From Cladobotryum mycophilum (lineage: Eukaryota; Ascomycota; Sordariomycetes; Hypocreales; Hypocreaceae): a DNA stretch of 64,000 nt. Shown piece after piece: positions 13,869 to 24,780 of the stretch (position 1 is the stretch's first letter; each line of letters starts with the position of its first letter). The notes below the pieces were generated by a model that worked only from the letters and a program-made list of their open reading frames with translations, was not told where the DNA came from and did no database searches. Made by a program: the position numbers and the translations under genes. The DNA is taken from positions 806,001 to 870,000 of the forward strand of contig JAVFKD010000002.1 in NCBI GenBank assembly GCA_036429605.1. The letters run 5' to 3'.

Positions 13869-13884
13869 TATTCCTCTAACGGAT
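13291..13884. other. Convergent intergenic spacer, very T/C-rich
   Basis: Lies between two genes that end toward each other. Bases about 13398-13512 are almost pure T and C (TTC/TTTC tracts), and poly-T runs sit at about 13292-13300 and 13328-13338. The frames that cross it are low-complexity. It ends in the dinucleotide microsatellite listed separately. Confidence 0.6.
13811..13869. repeat. (TC)20(TG)9 compound microsatellite
   Basis: TC repeats from 13811 to about 13850 pass directly into TG repeats to 13869, ending 15 bases before the stop codon of the SRP40 gene. In that transcript it would be (CA)n(GA)n in the 3' untranslated region. Confidence 0.95.
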
Positions 13885-15073
13885 CTAATCATCAAAGTAG
13901 ACGGCCTTCTTCTCATTAATGTCAATGGCACCGCCCCGGAAGCTGCCCTTCTTCTTCTTGTTCTTCTCCTTAGTGAAGCCCTTGCCCTTGGTGACAATCA
14001 GGTCCTCGTGTGCCTTGAGCGAATAGGAAACCGGAACGTAAGCATTGGACGCAAACTTGGGGTCGACTTTGATGTCCTTTGCGATTCGGGAAAAGGGCTC
14101 GTTTTGCTTCTTGTTCTTCTTATCGTTGTTGCGGGAGGCGATGGGGTCGGGGGGCAGGGGAGGATAGGCAGAGGTGGACGGATCCTCAGAGGAGACGGTG
14201 TCGAGGGTTTCCGAGGAGTCGGAGGCGTCTTTCTTCTTCTTCTCCTTTTTGACTTTTCCGTTGACGGCTTTGGCGTCCTTCATGTCGGCGTCGGAATCAG
14301 AGTCGGACGAGGAATCGTCAGAAGAAGAAGAGGACGAGCTATCGGAGTCGGGCAGGGGGACCTTGGCCGCCTGCTCAGCCTCGTCATCGCTGTCGGAGCT
14401 AGAATCGTCGCTGGAGCTCTCGTCTGAAGAGCTGTCCTCGGATTCGGAGGAGCTGCTAGACTCAGAGGAGGCATCGGAGGAGGAGTCTGAGCTCGAGTCC
14501 GAGTCCGATTCGACCTTTTGCTTCTTGAACTGGACTTTTTCTCTGACTCGGACTCGGATTCGGATTCAGAGTCGGAGCTCTCAGACGAGCTGGAGTCGGA
14601 ACTGCTAGAGTCTGAGGAGCTGGCGCTCGGTGGTGCCTTGCGCTTCAAGCTGTTTGTGCTCTTGGGGGAGTCGTCTCCTTGGCAGCGGGCTTCTTCTCCT
14701 TCTTGACCTCTTCCTCACCCTCGCTGTCGCTGCTGCTGCTGCTGCTGCCGCTGCTATCGTCGCTCGAGCTATCGGAGCTTTCGCTGGTCGATTCGGCCAT
14801 CTCGACGTCGCGATCGCCAGAGTCGACGGGGGTATTGGCCGAGGTCTCCCAGGCCTGGAAGACGCCGACGAGAGTGTTTCCGTTGGTCGAATGGGCCGTC
14901 GAAGCCCAGCCGTTCTTGGCGCGCTGTTTCTTGAAGGCGCTGTGAGCGCTACCAAAGGAGTGGTCCGAGAGGAACTGCTCGACCAAGTCCATCAGCTGAG
15001 CCGGGGGCTGCGAGGGATTGGCCGGGCTGGCGTCTCCTCCCGCGGGCTTAGATTTGCTCTCCTTCTTTCCCAT
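13885..15073 (-). CDS. srp40: SRP40/Nopp140-like nucleolar protein
   Basis: Nucleolar chaperone-type protein linked to snoRNP and ribosome assembly. About 396 residues after correction of two homopolymers: G5 at 14664-14668 (C5 on the coding strand) and T5 at 14536-14540 (A5), each one base short. With both corrected a single frame runs from start to stop. The N-terminus has a LisH-like helix pair (QLMDLVEQFLSDHSFGSAHS). A long Ser/Asp/Glu-rich middle interrupted by short Lys/Arg blocks is the Nopp140 pattern. The C-terminal SRP40_C domain contains PFSRI, DPKFASNAYVP, EDLIVTKGKGFTKEKNKKK and FRGGAIDI. Start chosen at 15073 (MGKKESKSKP); an upstream in-frame ATG near 15256 gives an unlikely hydrophobic extension. 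Without the corrections an annotator would call three unrelated fragments. Confidence 0.88.
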
Positions 15074-16008
15074 CTTGTCGTTTGAGGATGTGGTAGTAGT
15101 AGTAGTAGTAGTAGCAGTCGCGCTAGGAACTGGGGGTTTGGGTTTGGAGTCGTTGTGTTTGCTGGGCAGGTTGTTGGCGTTGTTTGCGAAGAGCCAGGAT
15201 GGAGGACCCATATGAATAATGTAAGAGTACAGAAAATAGCAGCTGATATGTATCACAAAGGCAATTGCGCAGAAAACAATACCGCGGCAATTGCTATCGT
15301 GTTGGTGCTAACGATTGTATTATTTGTTGACCAAAGTTTGAGTCCATCTAATCGCAAGAATGGTGAAATTGAATCTGCCGCCCAAAAAAATTCTCTGCCA
15401 ATTGCCAAGCAGCAGAAACAATTGGCAGGGGTCCCGGGCGGTGTGGAGGGGCTTATCAGTTACCCACTCGCACTACTAGGTATCTTATCAGAAAATGGAA
15501 CAATGTTTTACCGTGCTCTGCTAATCAAGGTACGTACCGGCTGAACTTGCAGGTTGGCGTTGGCAACGCAACCCGACGCCTTCTTTGGGGGCTGTGATGC
15601 GTGTGATGTCGAAACTACGGCTCATATCAATAAAAGCGTGCCCATCAGTCATCAAAACAGCTTTATCTGAAACTTGAGCGCGCAGGTGTATTGCACATCA
15701 TCCATTTCCCTGTTATTATATCGTTACCGTCTTTCTCAGCACTATTTCTCCAGCGTAAGCGTTTTCTTCTGCTTGTCACAACATCCAGTGGGTGTCTTCA
15801 GAGCTCTCATAAACAACACAGCACAGCAATCTCTCTCTTGATGCAACAAAGAGGCAGCGTGTTGAAAGGACTGTCAACCATATTTACCGTGGCTCATTCA
15901 CTTTACTATCGTGCTGTAACCTGAGCTCGTTACACAAGTCACGTTGTTTCATTCGTTCATCACTCCGCCCCAACAAAAACAAAAACAAAGACAAAGACAA
16001 CCTTCATC
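15074..16008. other. Divergent promoter region of SRP40 and the Rsm1-like gene
   Basis: Shared upstream region of two divergently transcribed genes. It contains TAG/GTA trinucleotides at about 15091-15113 and, just before the + strand gene, an A-rich CAAAAA/CAAAGA tandem at about 15974-16000. No supported coding region. Confidence 0.55.
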
Positions 16009-17558
16009 ATGAACGCAACTAAGCGCAAGTTCAATGCCTTGCTCCAAGGGCTGAGCAATCCTCCTCCAACTTCACAAGACAAATCTTCTTCGGGCACAGC
16101 TGGCAGCAGGATGACAAGCAGCAAGAACATGGACTATGAGGCGTTGCTACAAAAGCGTCGTCGCTTGGGCTTCCCAGAATCGACGGCGCCCAAATTCGAC
16201 AGCATCTCTACAGGCATCTCTACAGGCATCACCAACCTCGCTGCGTCGCTGAAACGGGTCAACAGAGAGACGGAAAACAAGCTCCGTAAAGACCCGCCGG
16301 CCAGATACTCGCCCAGTGACAGGGACGAGCTGCTGAGACGTCTGGCCACGTTCCAGGAGATTACTGACTGGACGCCGAAGCCAGATAGGATCAACGAAGT
16401 CGAATGGGCCAAGAGAGGTTGGGTCTGCCAGGGGAAAGAGAGGGTTCGATGTCTGCTCTGCCACAAAGAACTTGTGGTCAAACTCAAGAAGGAGGTGGCG
16501 AACGGAAAGGAGGTTGACGAGTCGACCGCGTCAGAACTCGGTACGTCTTTTGCTCTTCAACGTGGAGAATCTGTGGCTGACCATTCTTAGAGGAGGCTTT
16601 GGTGAATAAGTATGCCGAGTTAATAGTCTCTTCTCATCAATCGGACTGTTTATGGAGGAGGCAGGGATGCGATAGTAAGCCACCAACAACTACTGATGCA
16701 CTACTCTTCTGTTAACACGCTACAGATTCTCTACTTCGTCTATCATTCACCAACACAAAAGTAGTCATTGAGGCTCTTAAGAAACGCTATCAAGAGCTTT
16801 GCGCCAGACAATCTTTTCTTCCCTATGAGTTCAATCTCCGTCTACCCGAGGATATGGACTTGGAGGAGGTAATTCGGCATCTGCCACCCGATTTCTTTGT
16901 CACAGACAAGGATGCCGAAGGCTCTCCGAATCGGCCAGCACTAGCCCTGGCTCTGTTGGGTTGGCAAGGCCTCACCAACACACGTATTGGTGCAGTTCCC
17001 AACTCAGCATCATGTCACACCTGTCTCCGACGACTCGGTCTGTGGATGTTCAAGAGCAAGGAAGTTGATGAGCAAGGGCAAGTTCTTGTTCCTGCGCCAA
17101 TGGATCATCTCGACCCCGTTCGTGAGCATCGCTTCTTTTGTCCATGGAAAAGTGCCAGTGCGCAAACCAGAGGGAATACATCCTCCAAGGGTGACGATAA
17201 GCCCGCATGGAAAACATTAATACAATCTATCAAGAATGACTCAGACCTGCGAAGCCTCTACGAAGGCGGCGCCAAATCGCCATCAAAATCCACTGCAAAG
17301 CCTACCACAGCCCCATCGACACCAGCCAGAACAACATCAGGTGCTGATTCTACGCCCAGCCTCGCCATATACGGAACCCCCGGCTCGGTCAACACGGTTC
17401 ACGACGACGAGGCGGTACGGGACGCAAAGGATAAAGAGCGTTGGGCAAGACTGCGAAAGGTCAAGAGCTTATTTGACACGAAGAAACTGAGGCGGTCCAT
17501 GACCAGCCGCCCAGGCACTTCTCGCTCCACCAAGTCAGCAAAGGAGACTACTAGTTAA
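16009..17558 (+). CDS. C3HC zinc-finger / Rsm1 domain protein (ZC3HC1/NIPA-like)
   Basis: Member of the family including fission yeast Rsm1 (mRNA export) and animal ZC3HC1/NIPA at the nuclear pore basket. Three exons (16009-16540, 16591-16674, 16726-17558) sum to 1,449 nt, 482 residues; introns are 50 and 51 nt. The C3HC finger spans the splice sites: a Trp-rich lead (ITDWTPKPDRINEVEWAKRG), Cys of WVCQGKE, CLLC, then HQSDCLWR completing Cys3-His-Cys. The second, Rsm1-type zinc region lies in exon 3: LALLGWQGL, CHTCLRRLGLWMF, and a later His and Cys in DPVREHRFFCPWKS. The tail is basic and Ser/Thr/Pro-rich. It converges with the GTPase gene downstream, 114 bases apart. Role in nuclear export or pore structure is inferred from the family. 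Confidence 0.85.
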
Positions 17559-17672
17559 ACTACGATGATGTATACATTTTTATGCTATTGTTATGAGGAC
17601 TAGGCAATATGGTTTGATTGGGTATTTGTAAGATTAGACGGGATAGAGATGGGGGTGTAATTGCGATTAATA

Positions 17673-18988
17673 TCATGTCTTCCATTTGATATCATCAAAC
17701 GAGACCACAGCTCCTGTATATGCAACTGTGTCATCCTGCTTTTTTACCTCCTTGTCTTGGAGATTAAAACCTGCCATTTCCAGAATGGCTGCCCTGACGC
17801 CGCCCATTCCACCTCCGTTACCGAGCTTAGGCACCTTGTCCATGCCCGCCGACGTGATGAACACGGTGGGATTCCAGCCCGGACCTTCTCTCCAACCGTT
17901 CCTGACACCCCTTTCCATGGATCTCAGCTCAGATCGAAGATTTGTCGCCATGGCGCTGCACGTTTCGATCCACGAACCACCGCTCTTGTCCGCCTTTGTC
18001 AGCACGGCCATGGTCCTGGTGTTGGCCTGCGCAAGTGCCCTTAGTAGCCACCTGTCCTGGTCCGAGATCTTCTTCTCGCTCGGGATCAGCAGCACGGCCC
18101 CGCGGAGGGCTTTCCTCGCGCCAATGTACTTTAGCACGGCGTCCCCCCAGCTCGCCTGGCTCCTGAACCCGTAGCCGGGGGTGTCGACGACGACCAGGCT
18201 GTGGGCCGGCATCTTCTCGCCGCGGGGGATGAGGCCCCTGGCTAGCTTCGCCGGAGGGCCCACGGCGAAGGCGTTCATGAGGGTGGTCTTGCCCGGCTTG
18301 GCGCTCACGCGGGCGGCGTCTGGTTTCCCGATGAGGGCGTTTAGGAAGGAGGACTTGCCGACGTTGGAGGCGCCCAGGATGAGGACCTCGGGGATGTGCT
18401 CGTTCTTGGGGTGGTGGCGGAGGGACTCGGCCGAGTAGAGGAAGCGGGAGGGGTGGGCGAAGAACTGGGCCGCCGAGGCGAACTGGTGGTGTTCCGAGAG
18501 GGAGTGGGTGGTGGTCGTGAGGAGGGCCGAGTCCGGGCCCTGGCGGATAGCTTCTGAGATGAAGAGGATTTGCTTGTGGGGTTTGAGGCCGGGGGAGCGG
18601 AGCGCCTGGGGGGTCTGCTGCCGGAGGAGGTGGGTGAGGTTTGTGTGGTTTGCTTTTGGGCAGGGCTGGATGGGTCAAGGGGTTTGGATTCTGATGCGAA
18701 ACTTGGTTTCTCAGAGGATGTTTGAATGGGATTGTTATTCTTTGGCTGTTGGCTCGATGGTGTATCATGAAGCAGCTCATGTCGAGGTTGAGGTTGAGGT
18801 TGAGATTGTGGTTGTGGGTGTGGTTGTGGAGCAGCTTCTTCCATGCGACGAGACCTCCCAGCAATGATCCTCGTCCTAGGCCATCGTGGCGCCGATGTAG
18901 AAAACGGCGATCGATTACTACTACAGCTCACGAGTCGACATGTCAGTCGAGAACATATTTTTGATGTCCGAGTCCCTGTTTGGAGCAT
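17673..18988 (-). CDS. mrx8: Mitochondrial EngB/YihA-type ribosome-assembly GTPase
   Basis: GTPase of the EngB family, whose bacterial members act in large-subunit assembly; yeast MRX8 is the mitochondrial form. G motifs in order: GASNVGKSS (G1), VVVDTPGYGF (G3), VLTKADKSG (G4), VFITSAGMD (G5). The N-terminal frame starts at 18988 with an Arg/Ser-rich presequence (CSSNRSPFSTSAPRWPRTR) that looks like a mitochondrial targeting peptide, followed by a Gln/Pro repeat. The catalytic part is one frame off. A one-base gain in the G6 run at 18608-18613, or possibly the G5 at 18591-18595, restores a single 438-residue frame. I cannot tell which run is short, and a small unusual intron in the linker is a weaker alternative. 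Domain call firm, join less so. Confidence 0.82.
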
Positions 18989-19330
18989 CTTATAAAACTA
19001 GTTGAAAGATGTATATGTAGGTGTTGGAAGGGCCAAGCCATTTTCTATGAATGAGATGAGTCTGCCGCCAAAAGCTTGTTAGTTTATACCCCCCACCATG
19101 ATTCCTCTACTTTAAGGAATAGCTACCCTATATAGCGTCTATACGCAAAATAAAACTATAGATCTGAGAAAGTTACAAAGCTTTGCAAATATTCAATTCA
19201 CTAGATCATGATAATGAATCAGCTTGAATGCTTTATTTTTTTAGTTTATTTTTTCTTCCTTCATTTCCACCTCTGTATTGTGAAAATCTACAGACAATGG
19301 CCGAGGCAGCAACTCTCAATAGTCAAAATA
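18989..19330. other. Short intergenic spacer
   Basis: AT-rich spacer between two same-strand genes: promoter side of the GTPase gene and 3' flank of the phosphoesterase gene. Nothing distinctive seen. Confidence 0.5.
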
Positions 19331-20253
19331 TCATTCCTCCGTCCACTTAATACTTCTCGATGCATCAAAGTCATGAACCCCCTTCCTCGTCTTCTTCTCT
19401 TTTTCTTTTTCTTCTTCTTTCTGTGCTAAACTACCAGGGACAATATATCCCCTCTGATTTGACACAACTCGTATCCCGCGCCTCATAAAATCCGTCGAAT
19501 AATGCGTGTGGCCAAACACCCACACCCCAACATCATCCCAGCTGTTCCCTCCATCATCATCATCATCATCATCACCATCATCCAACAATTCAGTCGCAAA
19601 GGCGCAATTCAAAGGACTGCCGACGTGTTCTGGAGAAGATGTGCCCCGTATACACGGTGCATGGTGCGTAGCTATAATGACCCGTCTTCTAAAGTTGTGC
19701 TCGTTGGACTGGGCGGCCAATTCAGCGATCTGCCCTCGTAGCCAGGCGACCTCCTGGGCGTGGACTCTGCTGTGCCGCTCAGCCGTCCAGGACCCCATCC
19801 TTTGAAAGTCGCTTACTTTGGACTGCACATCTCGGTACGATGCTTCCGGTATAGCGGACCAGAGCGTGCAGCCCAGAATCGTCAGAGGGCACCGCTCATC
19901 ATCCCATCTCGTCCTATGAAGCAGCACCAACCCCCGGCAACAGACGGCTCCTCGGCCATCCTCTCCGCACTCCCCACCCCGGCCTCGTAGCTCAGGCCAT
20001 GAAACTCGTGATTCCCCAGGACCAGAAACACATTCTCGTAGCGAGACACTTGTCTCCGCAGAAAGGCCAGATACTCATCGTAGTCGACGAGCCTGCCGAC
20101 GTCGCCCGCGAGCAGCAAAAGCGGCGCGGTGACGGGGAAAGCGTAGGTGGAATATTGGTTTCCTACTTCGAGGTGCAGGTCGGAGAGGATTTGGATCTCG
20201 CCTTGGGGGGTCTTGCTCAGTCGGCTGGAGACTGATTTGAAGAATGCCTTCAT
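19331..20253 (-). CDS. Calcineurin-like metallophosphoesterase
   Basis: Binuclear-metal phosphoesterase of 307 residues after correction of the C5 run at 19931-19935 (G5 on the coding strand), one base short. As given the frame stops near 19882 and continues in another frame. All metal-site motifs are present in order: ILSDLHLEVG (D-x-H), LLLAGDVGRL (GD), VLGNHEFHG (GNHE), VIIATHHAP (His) and VWVFGHTHYS (GHxH). Having two on one side of the join and the rest on the other supports one gene. A low-complexity Asp run (ATC-type repeat near 19550-19575) lies between the last two. Start at 20253 (MKAFFKSVSS) is preferred to the long Cys/Thr-rich upstream extension. Substrate unknown. Confidence 0.85.
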
Positions 20254-20802
20254 GGTTGAAGATGGGGATGTGGATGGGGATGGGTGAAGAGGTTGCCCTC
20301 TTGTAACGTACTTGAGTTTGTGTGTGTTGTTGGTTGAGGTGGTTCCTGCTGGTGAGGACTGACTTGGGAGGATCATCCCGTCCCCCTTCAGCGGTCCGTT
20401 GCTAGTACAAGTACAAGTACAAGTAAACCTAAGCCGCATGTCCCCACTCACTAACAACCAACAGCATGAATCAACAACCAACAACCTTCCTCTCACAACC
20501 CCTGATTCATGCAAAGAAAGACCGAGATGAAGTTTTTTTTGTTTTATTTTTAGTTTTTATTTTTCATGTCGGTGAGACATTGAGACAATTGAAAAGAAAA
20601 AAGAACTCCCTACTTCCCTATGCTAAAACTCCTAATGTGATACATCATTCAATGCTCCATCATAAAAGACATGGTAACTCCGTACAGCAACATGACATGC
20701 ATGAATATGGGCCCTCATCCCTTGGATCATCAAAATCCAACTTACATGAGACAGCCCCCCAACTAAGAAACCCTTTACTCTTCTCTCTCTCCCCTCCCTC
20801 TC
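20254..20802. other. Intergenic spacer with AAGTAC tandem
   Basis: Upstream region of the phosphoesterase gene and 3' flank of the methyltransferase gene. A short AGTACA tandem lies at about 20405-20425. No supported coding region. Confidence 0.5.
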
Positions 20803-21635
20803 TCAATCATCCCTTCTGCATACAATCTGCGGACACGGCAACGCATAATACCCATCATCAGACTCGGCCCAGTCCAGCATATCCTGCTTAAACTGAGACA
20901 GGTCGCTCCCTTTCTCCCTGGCCATGCTCGCCGCGAGCGTCTCGACCGTGCTGGAACTGACGACCATGACCCACTCCCTCCTCTTCTCGACCGTGTCGTA
21001 CAGCCACGTCTCCACGCTGTTGTAGCAGTTCTCCTTCTTGAAGCCCGCGGTGATGGCGTGGGCCTGCAGCTTGCGCCCCACGTTGGGGTCCTGGCCGCGC
21101 ACCTCTAGCAGTTTGGGGAACATGGAGATGATAGCCTCGATGGCGGGCGTGACGGGCCAGAAGGCCGCCATGCCCATGTCTGCCTCGCGGCAGCAGACGT
21201 ACCCCCTTGGGGCTTCGCCGCCAATCTCAGCTGCTTCATGAGAGCAGGCGAGTCTTGTACGTGCAAGTGTACCTGGTGCGTGTGCACAACGTCGCAGCCT
21301 CCCAGTACGGCTTCAAAGCCCGGGACCTGAGCCATGGCTGCGAGCTGCATGCCATCGCCAACGGCAAACTGGGCGTTGGTAACACCGGCTTCCGCTGCGT
21401 TTCTGCGCGCCAGCTCAATGGCCTCGGGCTGGTCGATGGCCAAGATGGTGGCGTTGGGGTATCGCTGTGCAATGTCGAGGGTGATGCTGGCCGGGCCGCA
21501 GCCCACGTCTAGGAAGATGAAGTTTTCTGGCAGGGAGTCAAGGACGGGGATGATGTAGGAGACTGAATTTTGGACGGTTCGCTTGGCGAATCTGTCTGAG
21601 AGGCGCTTGTTGTTGTTGCCAAAGTATTTGTCCAT
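20803..21635 (-). CDS. SAM-dependent class I methyltransferase (UbiE-like)
   Basis: Rossmann-fold methyltransferase, 277 residues after correcting the C5 run at 21202-21206 (G5 on the coding strand), one base short. The corrected join reads KPQGGYVCCREADMGMAAF, which continues smoothly. Motif I is FIFLDVGCGPASITLDIA; the acidic loop ATILAIDQPEAIELAR follows, then an NAQFAVGDG motif and the DVVHTHQVHLHVQD strand. The C-terminal half includes FPKLLEVRGQDPNVGR and a Trp/Asp-rich end. Start at 21635 (MDKYFGNNN); the 5' leader has an ATG/ATC trinucleotide repeat near 21637-21662. Resembles small-molecule methyltransferases of fungi; substrate not predictable from sequence. Confidence 0.82.
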
Positions 21636-22183
21636 TTTATGATGATGATGATGATGATGATAGTGAGAGAGAGTGAATGTATGAGAATTATAGAGGTGGG
21701 TGAGTATAAAGCAAGATGATGAAGAATGGTATCGAGTAGAAGAGATGGATGCAAGGTGAAGAGGTAGTTGATGCTGATGATTATTTGAACATTGTTTGGG
21801 TTGCACATTGCCTTATATATATGTATATACATATACATACCTTGACATCCATGACGCAGTATAAACTTTGTAATGACCTTGTCCCCTAAAGACCGATCCG
21901 GGGTTACCTCGCGTCTCTCCATATTCAGTTTCGCATGCATTAGGATAGTCCTTCTCGTACAAGGCGGTAGGTTCCATGTCACCGGCGATAGAGAGCGGCT
22001 TCGACTGTGTTGAGCCCTTCTAGAGCCTCTGCAGGCAAGGTAAGGTAGCGCTACTACGGCGGGGGAAGCTTAAGCAGCATTAGCCAGCCCGCAGTGGTGG
22101 GAGCAAATGGAAACACCCCGCTATAGAGGCCAGTTGCGGCCACCTTTTGTAAGACAAGCATCTGTGGACATGGGCATGGGCAA

Positions 22184-22279
22184 GGACATGGACATGGACA
22201 TGGATATGGATATGGATATGGATATGGATATGGATATGGATATGGATATGGATATGGATATGGATATGGATATGGATAT
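22184..22279. repeat. Hexanucleotide array (GGAYAT)16
   Basis: Sixteen perfect 6-bp units: the first three GGACAT, the rest GGATAT, followed by a GGGCAT variant. Being a multiple of three without stops, it is open in several frames (Asp-Met on one strand, His-Ile or Tyr-Pro on the other). Confidence 0.95.
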
Positions 22280-23024
22280 GGGCATGTGTGGCGTCTGTCA
22301 GTCTGCTTGGGGGGAGGAAATGCATGCCATGGAATGGATTCATGGATATCGCAGTGAGTATGTGGAATGCAGTATTGCAGCAGCACTAATGCAGACTTGA
22401 TGAACCCAATGCAACGCGGTTTTGGTGGACTTTTATGTTCACTTGCAGCATCAAAGCAATGCCCTATATTGTATTGTAGTAGGAGGCAAGGTTGTTTGCG
22501 GCCCGACAGATTGGCAAGGGCTTGTGTCTGGAGAGAGCCTTGGGAGAAAGAAGTCAGCCCTTGGAAATCTGTGCTGTAACGCTCTGTTGGGTGAGATTGA
22601 TGATGGTAGTGATGATGATGACGACTTGTCTTTACCCATGGTGACACAAGGTAGTCGTCTAAGTAGGTATGGTCTAGGTATTTAGGATGTCCCGAGCGGA
22701 AGCGACGATGCCGCCCGCCCTACTTTTGTCTCAGCCCGGGGTAATTATGTAATCCATGCATGCATGTACCCTAACCCTGGTCAGAGTACGTACTTGACTG
22801 GCTGGCTGGATGACTGGACGGCAAGCCACGAAACAACGAACAACGTCCCAAGACTTTTCCACCACCACCAACAACAACAAGTCTAAGACACTTGTCGGTG
22901 ATCAAAGAGTCAAGACCAGAGAGAAGACATACCATATCCATCGGCCTTGCTACACTTATAGCCGATACCCGATATCCATACGGAGCTCTTCTTTTTTCTT
23001 CTTGTCTCAGACATTCTACTCGTC

Positions 23025-23047
23025 GTCTTGTCTTGTCTTGTCTTGTC
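23025..23047. repeat. TCTTG pentamer array in leader of the AlkB-like gene
   Basis: About four to five TCTTG units (GTCTTGTCTTGTCTTG pattern), roughly 190 bases before the start codon at 23231. Confidence 0.85.
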
Positions 23048-23230
23048 TCCTCTAGGCAAACAAAAAAAAACACTCCACCGGGACGCATAGTATTCAGTTG
23101 CCTCTCGCCAAGGGCAGGGCAAAGGGGGACCAGACGGGAAAGAAATATCATTTTATTACTATTAATTCAACGAATTATTTTTTATTTTTTATTTATTTTG
23201 GGTGCCCCGAGACACCAAAGCCAAGCCATC

Positions 23231-24433
23231 ATGACTGCCAGCGTCGTCCACCTCGATGCCCACGAGCAGCCGTCGGAGGAGATGAGGGCAGAGTGGAAGT
23301 CCTTCTCGCGAGCTGACCAGGCCGCCCTCCTAGCCGACCCTCGCATCGACGACCCCCGCCTCCCCCTCGAGGACAACGGCTTCAGGCAAACGGGCGCCGC
23401 CATCCCCCGCGCCCAGCTTGCCGATGCCTTTGCCAGGCTGAGACCCGAGTTTGGCGCCGAAGCTCGTGGTGATGTTCCCATTATTCATCATCCTCTTCTC
23501 CCTGGTGCGTTTTTTTCTTCTCATTTAACATCCCTACATATCACACCATGAGCTGAAGGGAGGGAGGGGGGTGGACAACCAACGGTCAGCCATGTCTCGG
23601 TTTTTTTCTTTTTTCACTAACGACATCTCAGGTCTCCTCGTGATACCCAATCTGATACCCCCAACCATTCAGACTGCCCTCCTAGACACCATGATACATC
23701 GCGACCTCAGCAATCCCATCCACCAAACCAACCTCCATCTGCACTACTCCCTCCCTTACCCTCCTCCTCCTCCCCCTCTTCTCAAACCCCACCATCCCAA
23801 ACCTCCTCTCCCCAAAACGCCTCCTTCTTCTCCTACTCCCCCGAATCGCCCCCCAACTTCATCCCCAAGGACCCTTCCGTCCACAGGCCCCTCTCCATCA
23901 AGCAGGTCCTCCAGCGCCGCCTCCACTGGGTCACCCTCGGCGGCCAGTACGACTGGACCAACCGCGTCTACCCCGCCGAGGCCCCGCCCCAGTTCCCCGC
24001 CGACCTGTCCGGCTTCCTCCTCACCCTCTTCCCAGACACCCTCGCCCAGGCCGCCATCGTCAACTTCTACACCCCCGGGGACACCATGATGATGCACCGC
24101 GACGTCAGCGAGGAGACGGACAAGGGCCTCGTCAGCCTCTCCCTGGGCTGCGATGGCCTCTTCATGATTGCACCCAACGGCCAACAGGGAGAACTATCCG
24201 ACAAGGACAAGGATAAAAAGTACCTTCTCCTGAGGCTGCGTTCCGGCGATGCTATCTACATGACCCAAGAGTCTAGGTACGCCTGGCACGGCGTCCCCAA
24301 GGTTCTCAAGGGTACGTGTCCGGATTACTTGGCAGAGTGGCCTGCTACCGGCGAGAACAGCGAGTTTGAAGAGTGGCGCGGCTGGATGCAGAGTAAGAGG
24401 ATCAACTTGAACGTTAGACAAGTAAAAGATTGA
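23231..24433 (+). CDS. AlkB-like 2-oxoglutarate/Fe(II) dioxygenase (ALKBH1-type)
   Basis: Oxidative demethylase of the AlkB superfamily acting on nucleic acids. Exon 1 is 23231-23504 and exon 2 is 23632-24433, with a 127-nt intron. Exon 2 holds a one-base loss in the C5 run at 23772-23776; with C6 the frame continues from LHYSLPYPPPPP into NASFFSYSPESPPNFIPKDP. The corrected length is 358 residues. Iron ligands: MMMHRDVSEE (H-x-D) and ESRYAWHGVPKV (distal His). The 2-oxoglutarate motif is SKRINLNVRQV near the C-terminus, with both arginines. LHWVTLGGQYDWTNRVYP upstream is the nucleotide-recognition region shared with ALKBH1-like proteins. Start at 23231 has a CATCATGAC context. Substrate (tRNA or DNA) cannot be decided from the sequence. 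Confidence 0.87.
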
Positions 24434-24780
24434 GCAAGCCTCCTGCCTCACCCAGCTAGAAGCAATTCACTTGTTCCCTATGTGATATTTATTACACGCG
24501 CAACATCATCATCTTAAGCAAAGGAGGCCGGATAAGCATTATATTCCGATTAACCCGTGGCAGCCACATGTCGCTATCATTACTAAAATCATGAATCGCT
24601 TCAACCGTGAATAGGCAGACCCTCCTAACCAGTAGCAAGGCCCAAAACCCAAGCAAAAAAAAAAGAGCCCCAGCCCTTATTCGCCAGATAATACACCACC
24701 GCCCAAGTCTAACAAACAATTAGAAAAATCCAAATCGCTGTAATACACCGAGCCCGTCTAAAATGACATTGAGCTGGCTC
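24434..24780. other. Convergent 3' spacer
   Basis: Short AT-rich region between the ends of the AlkB-like and HECT genes. An A9 tract lies near 24656-24664. Nothing coding seen. Confidence 0.5.

Larger units (their letters stand above)
21636..23230. other. 1.6 kb divergent intergenic region with repeats
   Basis: Between the divergent methyltransferase and AlkB-like genes. It contains the trinucleotide tract just upstream of 21635, the 96-base GGAYAT array at 22184-22279, and a TCTTG pentamer array at about 23025-23047 in the leader of the AlkB-like gene. Open frames crossing the array (one of 197 codons on the minus strand) are translations of the repeat and have no other protein character. 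Confidence 0.6.

Noticed and set aside
22054..22647. 197-codon minus-strand open frame
   Set aside because: Its centre is a translation of the hexamer array (Tyr-Pro repeats) and the flanks show no protein character.
22768..22780. CCCTAACCCTGG resembling fungal telomere repeat
   Set aside because: Barely two units, inside ordinary intergenic sequence with genes on both sides; not a telomere or interstitial telomeric tract.
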